In this document: positions 1 through 8,352 of the stretch, piece by piece | Position numbering within the stretch: the first letter of the stretch is position 1 | How the letters are laid out: each line of letters opens with the position of its first letter | Source: CAIWHR01 sp963843595 | GTDB taxonomy: Bacteria > Pseudomonadota > Gammaproteobacteria > Burkholderiales > Casimicrobiaceae | Assembly (NCBI GenBank): GCA_963843595.1 | Contig: CAWJLG010000010.1 | Span: forward strand, 1-64,000 | Direction of reading: 5' to 3' | DNA length: 64,000 bases | Translations under genes and position numbers: made by a program | The notes under the pieces: model-generated | Databases searched by the model: none | What the model was told of the DNA's origin: nothing | What the model saw: the letters and a program-made list of their open reading frames with translations, nothing else

Positions 1-35
1 CCACCCGCCCCGCACTGTTCCAAGGCCCATGGACC

Positions 36-676
36 ATGCTCAGCGGTTCCAGATTCGCGCCTGAAACCCGCACCGACCTCGAAGCGGCGAACGGTGCCCG
101 CGCCACACTCAACGCGATCTCGCTGGCTCGCGGGTTGCGGTATGTCGTGCTTGCCACCCTCATGGCGGTGGCCGCGTGCTCGCCCTCGAGCGCTCCATCC
201 GACGCGCTCCTTTCCACGACCGAATGGCGCGAGTTTCAGGGAACGTGGACCGCGGCCGGCAGCCGGCACACGATTCGCCTCGGTGCCGAACGGCGGGCCT
301 CCATTGCGAATCTCGATGGCATCGTTGCTGCTCGCCGGACCCGCGCGCCCGGGCGTCGGTTTCCGCGCGGAGGCGATCGTGCTCAACGACAGCGCCACCG
401 GCATGGTCGGCCGTGCCGTCTGGACCGATGAGCACGGCGACCAGGTGTACAGCGAACTGCGCGGCGAAGGCACGGCGACCGGCAACAGGATTGTGGGGAC
501 TTTCCTCGGCGGTGCCGGGCGTTACTCGGGTGCGACGGGCACCTACGAGTTCTCGTGGCGATTTGTGCTCGAGGCCGAGGACGGGAGCGGTGCAAGGTCA
601 ATCCATCGGTCTCAAAGGCCGGGTTCGCCTCGGTTCGCCGACCGCCACGCCCGGCGCGGGAGCTCCGCAGCCATGA
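36..676 (+). CDS. Putative lipoprotein, frame broken twice
   Basis: I do not recognise the family. The N-terminal part carries a hydrophobic stretch ending in a lipobox-like AVAAC about 45-50 residues in, so it was probably an exported lipoprotein. The reading frame opens at 36, continues in the next frame from about 320 (AEAIVLNDSATGMVGRAVW, then ELRGEGTATGNRIVGTFLG), and moves again near 590 to end in GLKGRVRLGSPTATPGAGAP at 676. The three pieces join into one protein of about 210 residues if one base is removed at each junction. The true start is uncertain because the stretch before the hydrophobic segment is unusually long. The stop overlaps the ATG of the next gene (ATGA), which suggests co-transcription. 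Confidence 0.5.
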
Positions 677-2078
677 TCAGGCCGGCTTTGCTGGTCAGGC
701 GCGCGGTGCCGTTCGCGCTGGCGATCGGGATCTGGTTTACGCCGGTCCCCGCTGGGCTCACGGCACCCGCCTGGCACCTGTTCGCGGTGTTCGTCGCGGC
801 GATCGCGGCGGTGCTGATCGGCGCGTTCCCGCTGCTCACGTCGACGATGCTGGCGGTGGCGGCCGTGGTCCTCACCGGCACGATCTCGCCGGCGAAGGCG
901 TTCGCCGGCTTTGCCAATGCGAGCGTGCTGCTGGTGGTCATCGCGTTCCTGGTCGCGCAGGCGGTGGTGAAGTCCGGCCTGGGCCGGCGCATCAGCCTCT
1001 TCATGGTGAGCCGGTTCGGCCGGTCATCGCTGGGGCTCGCGTACAGCATCGTCCTCACGGACGCGTTGATCGCGCCGGCGTTTCCCGAGCAACACCGCGC
1101 GCGGCGGCGTTCTCTTTCCGATCGTGCTCTCGGTGGCGCAGGGATCGGGTTCGCGGCCCGACGATCCCGAGGGCCGACGGCTCGGCGGCTATCTGATGTT
1201 CTGTGCGATGGCGAGCCTTGCCGTCTCGTCCGCCCTCTGGATGACGGCCACGTCGGCCAATCCGATCGGCATCCAGGTGGCGCGGGAGTTCGGGCTGGAG
1301 ATCGGCTTCGGCAAGTGGCTCGTCGTCGCCTCGGTGCCGGCGCTGACGGCGATCTTGCTGCTGCCGTGGGTCGTCGCGCGGCTCTTCCCGCCCGGCGTGG
1401 GCGAGACGCCGGATGCGCCGGTCGCCGCGCGCGACGGCGCTCGCGACATTGGGACCGCTGTCGCGCGACGAGTGGATCACCGCCGTGGCGTTCGTGCTGA
1501 TGGTCTCGGGCTGGATCTTCGCCGACACGCTGCAGCTCAACGTGACCAGCGTCGCCTTCGCCGGGCTCGGCCTGCTGTTGATGACCAACGTGCTGACGCT
1601 GGACGACATCGCGACGCAGGGCGACACGCTCACCACGTTTCTCTGGCTCGCGGTGCTGTTCGCCTTGAGCGGGCAGTTGAACGAGCTCGGCTTCATGGGC
1701 TACGCGGGACAGCGGCTGGCGTCGCACCTGGGCGGCCTGTCGTGGCCGGTGACGTACGTGACGCTGGTCGTGCTCTACGTGGCGATCCACTACATGTTCG
1801 TGAGCCAGTCGTCGCAGGTTCTCGCCCTCATGGGCGTCTTCCTCGACGTGGGCATCCGCGGCGGCGTCCCCGCGCCGCTGATGGCCTTCGCGCTGCTGTT
1901 CGCGAGCAGCTACTTCTCCGTGATCACGCCGCAGGGCGGCAGCCAGAACGTCATCTTCGTCGGCAGCGGCTACCTCACGCAGCGCGAGCTCTACCGGCTC
2001 GGGCTGCTGATGACGATCTTCTTCCTCGCCGTGTTCCTCGTGATCGGAACGGCGTGGATCCTCCTGATCACCGGTTGA
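673..2078 (+). CDS. SLC13/DASS-family anion:sodium symporter, frame broken twice
   Basis: Inner-membrane carrier of the divalent anion:sodium symporter family (CitT/SdcS-like), which takes up dicarboxylates, citrate or sulfate. The protein is rich in transmembrane segments from the start (residues 1-140). The family signature SNTARGG is encoded around 1086-1110, but the frame changes exactly there: the run CCC at 1084-1086 has one C too many, and removing it reads PSNTARGGVLFPIVLSVAQ. A second break near 1430 lies in a CG-rich stretch. The last 200 residues contain the mirrored half with the motif SVITPQGGSQNVIFVGSGY. Repaired length is about 468 residues, normal for the family. Substrate cannot be read from sequence. 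The stop at 2078 is followed by a gap with an FNR-like box. Confidence 0.8.
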
Positions 2079-2180
2079 CCTGACTGCTGCGCTGAGCAGT
2101 GCGACCGGCACGGCGAACGCGCGCTTTGCCGGCCCGCCTTCCTCAAAGGCCCTTCCGCACGCAAATCAGCACACGACTCG

Positions 2181-2194
2181 TTGACGGACATCAA
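2181..2194 (+). promoter_or_regulatory. FNR/ANR-like box (TTGAC-GGAC-ATCAA)
   Basis: The 14-mer TTGACGGACATCAA fits TTGAY-N4-RTCAA, the site bound by FNR/ANR/DNR-type CRP-family regulators. It lies in the 239-base gap before the old yellow enzyme gene. A TAAT element follows at 2219-2222, so a start site about 40-41 bases from the box centre is possible. The -10 match is poor, so the promoter assignment is inference. Confidence 0.4.
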
Positions 2195-2317
2195 AGCGGT
2201 CCGCCGGCGCTGGGCGCGTAATGTTTCGACGGGATTCTTCGCTCGGTCTGCGCGATGCCGGATGGACTGTCGACGCGGCCGAGAAAGGGACCGCTTGCCT
2301 GCTTTCTGGCGTGACTG

Positions 2318-3412
2318 GTGATGACGACGCTGTTCGACCCCATTCGCATCGGCGACTTCGACCTCGCCAACCGCATCGTCATGGCGCCGCTGACGCGCGA
2401 CCGGGCGGCGCCCGGGCAGGTGCCGTCGGACCTCGCCGTCGAGTACTACCGGCAGCGCGCGACTGCCGGGCTGATCATCACCGAGGCGTCGCAGGTCTGC
2501 CCCGAGGCTCAGGGCTATCTCGACACGCCAGGCATCTACAACGCCGACCAGGTCGCCGGCTGGCGGCGGATCACCGACGCCGTGCATGCCGAGGGCGGGC
2601 GCATCGCGGTGCAGCTGTGGCACGTGGGGCGCATCTCGCACGTTTCCCTGCAACCGAACGGCCAGGCGCCGGTGTCGTCGACCGCGCGGCGTGCCGAGGC
2701 CAAGACCTTCACCCGCGACGGCTTCGTCCCGGTGTCGGCGCCGCGCGCGCTCTCCACCGGCGAGATCCCCGCCGTCGTTGCGAGCTACCGCGACGCCGCG
2801 CGGCGCGCGATGGACGCGGGCTTCGATGGTGTCGAGGTGCACGGCGCGAACGGCTACCTGATCGACCAGTTCCTGCGCGACAGCATCAACGACCGCAGCG
2901 ACGAATACGGTGGCGCGATCGGGAACCGCGTGCGCCTGCTCGTCGAGGTGATGCACGCCGTCGCCGACGCGATCGGCGGCGGCCGCACCGGGCTGCGCCT
3001 GTCGCCGGTGACGCCGTCCAATGACGCCGGGCAGGACAGCGACCCCCAGGCGCTGTTCGAGCATGCGGTGGTAGAGCTCGCGCCGCTGCGGCTCGCCTTC
3101 GTCGAAGTGGTCGAAGGCCAGACCGCCGGGGCGCGCGACTATGCAGCGTTCGACTATGCCGCGCTGCGGCGAATGTTCGACGGCGCATGGATCGTCAACA
3201 ACGGCTATCAGCGGCAGATGGCGCTCGAGGCCGTGGCGTCCGGCGCGGCCGATCTCGTCTCGTTCGGGCGACCGTTCATCAGCAACCCCGACCTCGTGCG
3301 CCGCCTGCGCGAGAGCGCGCCGCTCAACGCGGTCGACACCAGCACGCTGTATGGCGGCGGCGCCAGGGGCTACACCGACTACCCGACGCTCGACGAGCAC
3401 GTGACGGCCTGA
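2318..3412 (+). CDS. Old yellow enzyme family alkene reductase (NemA/YqjM-like)
   Basis: FMN-dependent TIM-barrel reductase of 364 residues that reduces activated C=C bonds or nitro compounds with NAD(P)H; probably cytosolic, as no signal peptide is seen. The start of the barrel reads LFDPIRIGDFDLANRIVMAP, typical of the class. The substrate-binding pair and proton donor are visible as H175, N178 and Y180 in VHGANGYLIDQFLRD, followed by RSDEYGG. The end holds the phosphate-binding strand with LVSFGRPFISNPDLV. Two ATGs are adjacent (2318, 2321); ribosome-binding sequence is weak. It is 64 bases upstream of the molybdenum hydroxylase pair and may share its transcript. Physiological substrate unknown. 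Confidence 0.93.
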   Translation: MMTTLFDPIRIGDFDLANRIVMAPLTRDRAAPGQVPSDLAVEYYRQRATAGLIITEASQVCPEAQGYLDTPGIYNADQVAGWRRITDAVHAEGGRIAVQLWHVGRISHVSLQPNGQAPVSSTARRAEAKTFTRDGFVPVSAPRALSTGEIPAVVASYRDAARRAMDAGFDGVEVHGANGYLIDQFLRDSINDRSDEYGGAIGNRVRLLVEVMHAVADAIGGGRTGLRLSPVTPSNDAGQDSDPQALFEHAVVELAPLRLAFVEVVEGQTAGARDYAAFDYAALRRMFDGAWIVNNGYQRQMALEAVASGAADLVSFGRPFISNPDLVRRLRESAPLNAVDTSTLYGGGARGYTDYPTLDEHVTA

Positions 3413-3476
3413 TCCGCGGCGGCCAAGCACGAGGTGCCTCGCTGCGCCTTGCCCCAACTGTTCGGAGGAAACGCCC

Positions 3477-3950
3477 ATGCTCAAGTTGACCGTGAATGGT
3501 CGCACCCGTACCGTCGACGTCGAGCCCGAGATGCCGCTGCTCTGGGTCCTGCGCGGTCAACTCGGCCTTCCCGGAACCAAATACGGTTGCGGCATTGCCC
3601 TCTGCGGCGCGTGCACGGTGCTCATCGACGGCGAGGCGGTGCGTTCCTGCGCGCTGCCCGTGTCGGCGGCGGTCGGCAAGAAGATCGTCACCATCGAGGG
3701 TCTGTCGGCGAAGGGTCTGCACCGCATCCAGAAGGCGTGGATCGAGCATGAAGTCCCGCAATGCGGCTATTGCCAGACGGGCATGATCATGGCGGCGGCC
3801 GCGCTGCTCGCGAAGCATCTGACGCCGACCGACGCGGACATCGACGCGACGATGACCAACCTGTGCCGCTGCGGTACCTACGCCCGCGTGAAGAAGGCGA
3901 TCCACGCGCTCGCCGCGGATTCCGCCGCGACGGCGGCGAAGAACGCTTGA
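3477..3950 (+). CDS. (2Fe-2S) subunit of a molybdenum hydroxylase (IorA-like)
   Basis: Small electron-transfer subunit (157 residues) of an isoquinoline 1-oxidoreductase/aldehyde-oxidase type enzyme. The N-terminal plant-ferredoxin-like domain has the cluster ligands in YGCGIALCGACTV with the fourth cysteine in SCALP; the C-terminal helical domain binds the second cluster through QCGYCQTG and NLCRCGTY. Length and motif order match CoxS/IorA. Start is supported by a strong GGAGGAAA sequence just upstream. Electrons from the catalytic subunit encoded 11 bases downstream would pass through both clusters. No FAD subunit is nearby, which fits the two-subunit IorAB type that passes electrons to a cytochrome or other acceptor. 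Confidence 0.93.
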   Translation: MLKLTVNGRTRTVDVEPEMPLLWVLRGQLGLPGTKYGCGIALCGACTVLIDGEAVRSCALPVSAAVGKKIVTIEGLSAKGLHRIQKAWIEHEVPQCGYCQTGMIMAAAALLAKHLTPTDADIDATMTNLCRCGTYARVKKAIHALAADSAATAAKNA

Positions 3951-3961
3951 GGGGAACCACC

Positions 3962-6115
3962 ATGACGATCGCCCTTTCCCGTCGCGAGTTCATCAAGGTA
4001 TCCACGGCGCTCTCCGGCGGCCTCGCGCTCGAATTCTGGTTCCCGGTTGCGTCCACGGCTGCCGGCGGCGCGGCCGTCACCGAAGTCAACGCCTGGATCG
4101 TCATCCATCCAAACGACCGCGTCGTCATTCGCATCGCCCGCTCCGAGATGGGTCAGGGCACCTACACGGCGCTCGCCCAGCTCGTCGCCGAAGAGCTTGA
4201 CTGCGACTGGGCGAAGGTGAGCGCGGAGTTCGCCTCGCCCAACGAGCACATCCGGCGCAATCGCATCTGGGGTTCGATGTCCACGGGCGGCAGCATGGGT
4301 GTGCGCTCGTCGCAGGACTACGTGCGCAAGGCGGGTGCCAGCGCGCGCGAGATGCTGATCGCGGCGGCGGCGGCGCACTGGAAGGTTTCCGCCGCGCAGT
4401 GCACGGCGGCGCGCGGTGTCGTGTCGCACGTACCGACCGGCCGGACGCTTCGCTACGGCGAGGTGGCCGCCGCGGCAGCCAGGCTCGCGCCGCCGAAGGA
4501 CGTGACGCTGCGCGACCCCGCGGACTGGAAGATCGCGGGCAAGCCGCTGCACCGCCTCGACATTCCCGACAAGGTGGTGGGCAAGCCGGTCTTTGCCGTC
4601 GATGTCACCCTGCCCGGGATGCTGCACGCCTCGATCGCACAGTGCCCGGTGTTCGGCGGCAGGGTGGCGAGCGTCGATGCGCGCTTGGCGCTCGGGATGC
4701 GCGGCGTGACGAAGGTGGTGCGCGAGGAGAACTTCGTCGCCGTCGTCGCCGACAACTGGTGGCGCGCCAACGAGGCATTGAAGAAGGTGAAGATCGAGTG
4801 GGACGCGGCCGGCAACGGCCAGGCCGACAACCGGACCATCGCGGCGATGCTGCGCGAAGGGCTCGCCGATGCGAAGCTGCCGCAGGCAAGCAAGCTGGGG
4901 GACACGCAGGCGGGATTTGCGGCCGCGGCGAAGTTGGTCGAGGCCGAATACCAGTCGCCGTATCTCAACCACGCAACGATGGAGCCGCAGACGTGCACCG
5001 CGTGGCTCAAGCCGGAGGGGTTCTTGGAGGTGTGGACCGCCACGCAGAACGGGGAGGCGTCGATGGCGGCCGCGGCGGAAACGGCGGGTCTTCCGCTCGC
5101 GCAAGTCGAAGTCCACAAGATGATGCTGGGCGGCGGTTTCGGCCGCCGCGGCGGTCCGCAAGACTTCGTCCGGCAGGGCGTGGCGATCGCCAAGGCCATG
5201 CCCGGCGTGCCGGTGAAGATGATGTGGTCGCGCGAAGAGGACATGCAGCACGGCTTCTATCGCCCGGCGAGCATCGTGCGGATGAAGGCGGGCCTCGATG
5301 CGCAGGGCAGGGTGATCGCGATGCACACGACGATCGCGTGTCCGTCGATCCTCAAGGTCCTGATGCCGAATGCGCCCATCAAGGACGGCATCGACTTCAC
5401 CGCGGTGCGCACCTTCAGCGACATGCCCTACGATGTCGCGAACCAGCAGGTGGACTACGCGATGCGCAACGGCCACGTGCCGGTCGGTTTCTGGCGTGCG
5501 CCCGGCCAGCAGAATGCGTACTACCGCGAATGCTTCATCGACGAGCTGGCCGTGGCGGCTGGCAAGGACCCGGTCGAATTCCGGCTGGCGATGCTGAAGG
5601 AGGGCGACAAGAACCGCCTGGTGCTCGAAGCCGTGGCGAAGGCCGCAGGTTGGGGGTCCGCGTTGCCAGCGGGCGTGCACCGTGGCGTCGCGGTCGCGGA
5701 CGGCTTCGGCAGCTACGCCGCCATGGTGGCGGAGGTGTCGGTGAGCGTGGCGGGGGAGCCCCGGGTGCACCGCATCGTCGTCGCCATCGACTCGGGCTAC
5801 GTGGTGAATCCCGACACCTGTCGCGCGCAGGCCGAGAGCAATGTGGTGTACGGTCTCGGCAGCATCCTGTACCAGGAGATCAACGTGAAGGATGGGCGCG
5901 TCGTGGAATCCAACTTCCACGACTTCCCGCTGCCGCGGATCGCCGAGATGCCGAAGGTCGAAACCGTGCTCGCGCCGACCGGCGGATTCTGGGGCGGTCA
6001 CGGCGAGCCGGCCATCCTTCCGCTGACGCCCGCCGTGTGCAATGCGATCTTCGCCGCCACCGGCAAGCGCGTCCGCTCGCTGCCGCTCAAGCATTACGAC
6101 CTGCGCGGAGCCTGA
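3962..6115 (+). CDS. Molybdopterin-binding catalytic subunit (IorB-like, xanthine dehydrogenase family)
   Basis: Large subunit of 717 residues that hydroxylates an N-heterocycle or aldehyde at a molybdenum-cytosine-dinucleotide centre. The N-terminus SRREFIKVSTALSGGLALEF resembles a twin-arginine signal with a degenerate RR motif, as in other IorB-type subunits sent to the periplasm. Visible motifs: SEMGQGTYTALAQLVAEELD near the start, GGGFGRRGG for cofactor binding mid-protein, and GGHGEPAILPLTPAVCNAIF at the end with the conserved active-site glutamate. The ATG at 3962 is preceded by GAGGGGA. Upstream open frame continues but lacks a ribosome-binding site. Partner of the 3477-3950 gene. Natural substrate not determinable. 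Confidence 0.9.
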   Translation: MTIALSRREFIKVSTALSGGLALEFWFPVASTAAGGAAVTEVNAWIVIHPNDRVVIRIARSEMGQGTYTALAQLVAEELDCDWAKVSAEFASPNEHIRRNRIWGSMSTGGSMGVRSSQDYVRKAGASAREMLIAAAAAHWKVSAAQCTAARGVVSHVPTGRTLRYGEVAAAAARLAPPKDVTLRDPADWKIAGKPLHRLDIPDKVVGKPVFAVDVTLPGMLHASIAQCPVFGGRVASVDARLALGMRGVTKVVREENFVAVVADNWWRANEALKKVKIEWDAAGNGQADNRTIAAMLREGLADAKLPQASKLGDTQAGFAAAAKLVEAEYQSPYLNHATMEPQTCTAWLKPEGFLEVWTATQNGEASMAAAAETAGLPLAQVEVHKMMLGGGFGRRGGPQDFVRQGVAIAKAMPGVPVKMMWSREEDMQHGFYRPASIVRMKAGLDAQGRVIAMHTTIACPSILKVLMPNAPIKDGIDFTAVRTFSDMPYDVANQQVDYAMRNGHVPVGFWRAPGQQNAYYRECFIDELAVAAGKDPVEFRLAMLKEGDKNRLVLEAVAKAAGWGSALPAGVHRGVAVADGFGSYAAMVAEVSVSVAGEPRVHRIVVAIDSGYVVNPDTCRAQAESNVVYGLGSILYQEINVKDGRVVESNFHDFPLPRIAEMPKVETVLAPTGGFWGGHGEPAILPLTPAVCNAIFAATGKRVRSLPLKHYDLRGA

Positions 6116-6122
6116 GCTCCGC

Positions 6123-6185
6123 GACCGGATCTTCGTTGGCGCGTTCAACTTCGACCAACGCTCGGCACGGCTGAATACCGAAATC
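6123..6185 (+). pseudogene. Phospholipase D/cardiolipin synthase fragment (second HKD region)
   Basis: Translating 6123-6185 gives DRIFVGAFNFDQRSARLNTE, nearly identical to RIFVGSFNFDQRSALLNTE of the intact gene at 26053-27597, including silent differences at the DNA level. Only about 20 codons survive; similarity stops at both sides and the fragment abuts the stop of the preceding gene. It is a remnant of a lost paralogue, not a gene. Confidence 0.75.
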
Positions 6186-6324
6186 CGCGACGCCGAAGAC
6201 CGAAGTCGTGCCGCGTCCGGCGATTCACTGGGGATGGGCGGAACGCCGTGACCGTGCGCGGCATGGAAAAGGGTGACGGCGATCGCCCGAACGGTCGGCC
6301 GGCCGTCCGGGTCCACCCCGCGAA

Positions 6325-6510
6325 TCAATCGCGGCGAAAAATCGATCCGCCCGGAAGGGCAGCATGCAACGCCGGCGCCTCCGGCGCATCCTTGACGTAG
6401 TGATCCAGGAATGCGATCGCGTAGCCGATGATCGCGTCATGGTCGGAAATCCCCAGATCGGTCCACGCCATGTGGCTCGCCCAGGCGAACTCCACCAGGC
6501 ATTTCGGTGT
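6325..6510 (-). pseudogene. C-terminal fragment of an alpha/beta-hydrolase-like protein
   Basis: On the minus strand this segment reads ASHMAWTDLGISDHDAIIGY, then AIAFLDHYVKDAP, ending in GGSIFRRD and a TGA. Composition and pattern resemble the last helix and histidine loop of dienelactone-hydrolase or esterase families. No upstream frame or start continues it, so it is read as a gene remnant. Family assignment is tentative. Confidence 0.45.
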
Positions 6511-6642
6511 GGGGGTCTGCGCGTACCCTGAAGCTGCTGCGGGCCGCCGGTGCCGGTTGCGGCATGGCATTGCCCGCGGCGTCATTCTGCCCTAACCTCA
6601 CAACTTTCCTCTTGCGCGCGCATTGCGCGCGATGTTGCGCGG

Positions 6643-7521
6643 ATGCGTTTCGTTTTCCGACTGCTCTCGAAGTTGCCGTTATCGGTGCTCTACCGACTGA
6701 GCGATGCGCTCTTCCTCGTTGCCTACCGGTTGATGCGCTGGCGGTGCGACGTCGCGACGGCGAACCTCGAGCGAGCCTTTCCCGAAAAGACCGCGGCCGA
6801 GCGCGCGGCGATTCTCGAGCAATCCTACCGCAACCTCGCCGATCTCATTGCCGAGGTCCTTTGGGGTTTTGGCGCAACGCGCGAGCAACTGGCGGAGCGT
6901 GTGCGCGTCGAGAATCCGGAACTGGTCAACGACGAGACCCGCGCCGGCCGCTCGGTCCTGCTGATGACGGCGCATTTCTGCAACTGGGAATGGCAGGTTC
7001 TTGCCGGGAACCTCCTGCTCGATGAGCCCATGTATCCCGTGTACAAGCCGCAGCGGTTTGCCGCGCTCGATCGCTTCTTGCGCGAGGGCCGAGCGAGATT
7101 CGGGGGCGAGCCGATACCCCACAAGGCGCTGACGCGTTTCCTGCTGAAGCGGCGCAGCGAGGCGCACGTCTACGCGATGGTCGCCGACCAGACGCCCACC
7201 ATCGACGAACCCAAGCACTGGACGACGTTCCTCAACCAGGACTCGACGTTCTTCGTCGGTGCCGATGCGATTGCCCGCATCCTGCAGGCGCCGGTGCTTT
7301 TCGTCGAGATGCGCCGCGTCGCGCGCGGGCGGTACACGATGCGTGTTTCGCGTCTTGCCGATCCCCCCTATGCGAAGGGTGCAAGTATCGACGTGATCGA
7401 GCGTTATGCCCGGGCGCTCGAGGGACAGATTCGGGCGAGCCCCGCCGATTGGCTGTGGGTGCACCGCAAGTGGAAGTACCCGCGGCCCGCTGCGGACCGC
7501 CACGACGCCGTGCGTCGTTGA
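6643..7521 (+). CDS. Lipid A biosynthesis lauroyl/myristoyl acyltransferase family (LpxL/HtrB-like)
   Basis: Inner-membrane acyltransferase of 292 residues that adds a secondary acyl chain to lipid A from acyl-ACP. The catalytic HX4E motif is visible as HFCNWE at residues 111-116. Other family features include a short N-terminal hydrophobic anchor (residues 1-30), NLERAFPEKT, a conserved YPVYKP block near residue 138, and DQTPT around residue 187. Length is typical. I chose the ATG at 6643 because the frame upstream lacks the family N-terminus; the longer start at 6550 would add 31 arginine-rich residues. The gene stands alone between remnants and the channel-like gene. Whether it is LpxL or LpxM type cannot be decided here. 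Confidence 0.88.
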   Translation: MRFVFRLLSKLPLSVLYRLSDALFLVAYRLMRWRCDVATANLERAFPEKTAAERAAILEQSYRNLADLIAEVLWGFGATREQLAERVRVENPELVNDETRAGRSVLLMTAHFCNWEWQVLAGNLLLDEPMYPVYKPQRFAALDRFLREGRARFGGEPIPHKALTRFLLKRRSEAHVYAMVADQTPTIDEPKHWTTFLNQDSTFFVGADAIARILQAPVLFVEMRRVARGRYTMRVSRLADPPYAKGASIDVIERYARALEGQIRASPADWLWVHRKWKYPRPAADRHDAVRR

Positions 7522-7592
7522 TCGGGCAGAATACGCCCGTTCCGAAACGCAATACGCAAGTTTCTCCATGGCAAACTGAGATCACGGTGTCC

Positions 7593-8027
7593 ATGTCTTC
7601 GGTCGTCCTGTCCTGCATCCTGCTGATCGCGTTGACTACGTTGATTCACTACGAAGCATTGAGCGGCCTGACCGCCCGGCTTCCCACCTTGGGTATCCCG
7701 TCCCGGACGAAGCTGCTCGTCGTGATCTTCGTCGCCTTCGTCGCCCATGCCCTCGAGATCGCGCTGTACGGTCTGGCGCTCTTTCTTCTGGCGGACTGGG
7801 GGGGTGCCGGCAGCCTCAGCGGTCCGGGCGGCCCGTCACTTGGCAATTGCCTGTACTTCTCGGCCGAGACCTACTCGTCGCTCGGATTCGGCGACCTGAT
7901 ACCGGTCGGTCCGGTCCGGCTGCTCGCTGGGGTGGAGGCACTGAACGGGCTGCTCCTGATCGGGTGGTCCGCTTCATACGCCTACATCGCCATGGAGCGG
8001 TTCTGGACCGACGCCAACCCGCGTTGA
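7593..8027 (+). CDS. Two-transmembrane potassium-channel-like protein
   Basis: Membrane protein of 144 residues. Hydrophobic segments lie at about 1-25, 40-68 and 105-130. Between the last two is a pore-loop-like stretch YFSAETYSSLGFGDLIPVGP, which resembles the TVGYGD filter of Ion_trans_2 channels but reads SLGFGD. The segment after it (LLAGVEALNGLLLIGWSASY) matches the inner helix of a widespread family of small ion-channel proteins. ATG at 7593 or GTG at 7587 are both possible starts. Function as a potassium channel is inferred from the pore motif. It follows the acyltransferase by 71 bases. Confidence 0.72.
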   Translation: MSSVVLSCILLIALTTLIHYEALSGLTARLPTLGIPSRTKLLVVIFVAFVAHALEIALYGLALFLLADWGGAGSLSGPGGPSLGNCLYFSAETYSSLGFGDLIPVGPVRLLAGVEALNGLLLIGWSASYAYIAMERFWTDANPR

Positions 8028-8181
8028 CCGGCAACGGACCGGTAGGCGTTTCGATGCCGCGGCAGTTCGGTGGCGCGATCGACCGCAATCGGCCGGCGCC
8101 CTTTCCGAAAGGCGGATGTGCGATAGGATTCCGCAACGCGCACCGGCGCCACGCGAACTTTAGGCAGCGTGGTTCCCGCGG

Positions 8182-8250
8182 GGCTCGCCAGCGCGCCGGC
8201 GTGGTGGCGCTCCAGCGCCGGAATGCCCGCGTGAAGGCACTCGTGTCGGC
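8182..8250 (-). pseudogene. Remnant of an AraC-family regulator C-terminus
   Basis: The 325-base gap between the channel and symporter genes holds this minus-strand stretch reading DTSAFTRAFRRWSATTPARW, the second helix-turn-helix of AraC/XylS regulators. Nothing recognisable precedes it (about 10 poorly matching residues) and no start exists. It is read as the stump of a deleted regulator. The rest of the gap shows nothing. Confidence 0.7.
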
Positions 8251-8352
8251 GCAGTTGATGGCAACGAGTCGCCGCTCGCTATCGACTCGCTGTCAAGACC
8301 AGGCGATGAGACAGTTCCAGGTTGCACCCGCCACGGTCGTTGGGCCTGACCC

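Noticed and set aside
6123..6251. C-terminal extension of the molybdenum hydroxylase by readthrough
   Set aside because: The hydroxylase ends at its normal family terminus with TGA at 6113-6115; the following frame belongs to the phospholipase D relic.
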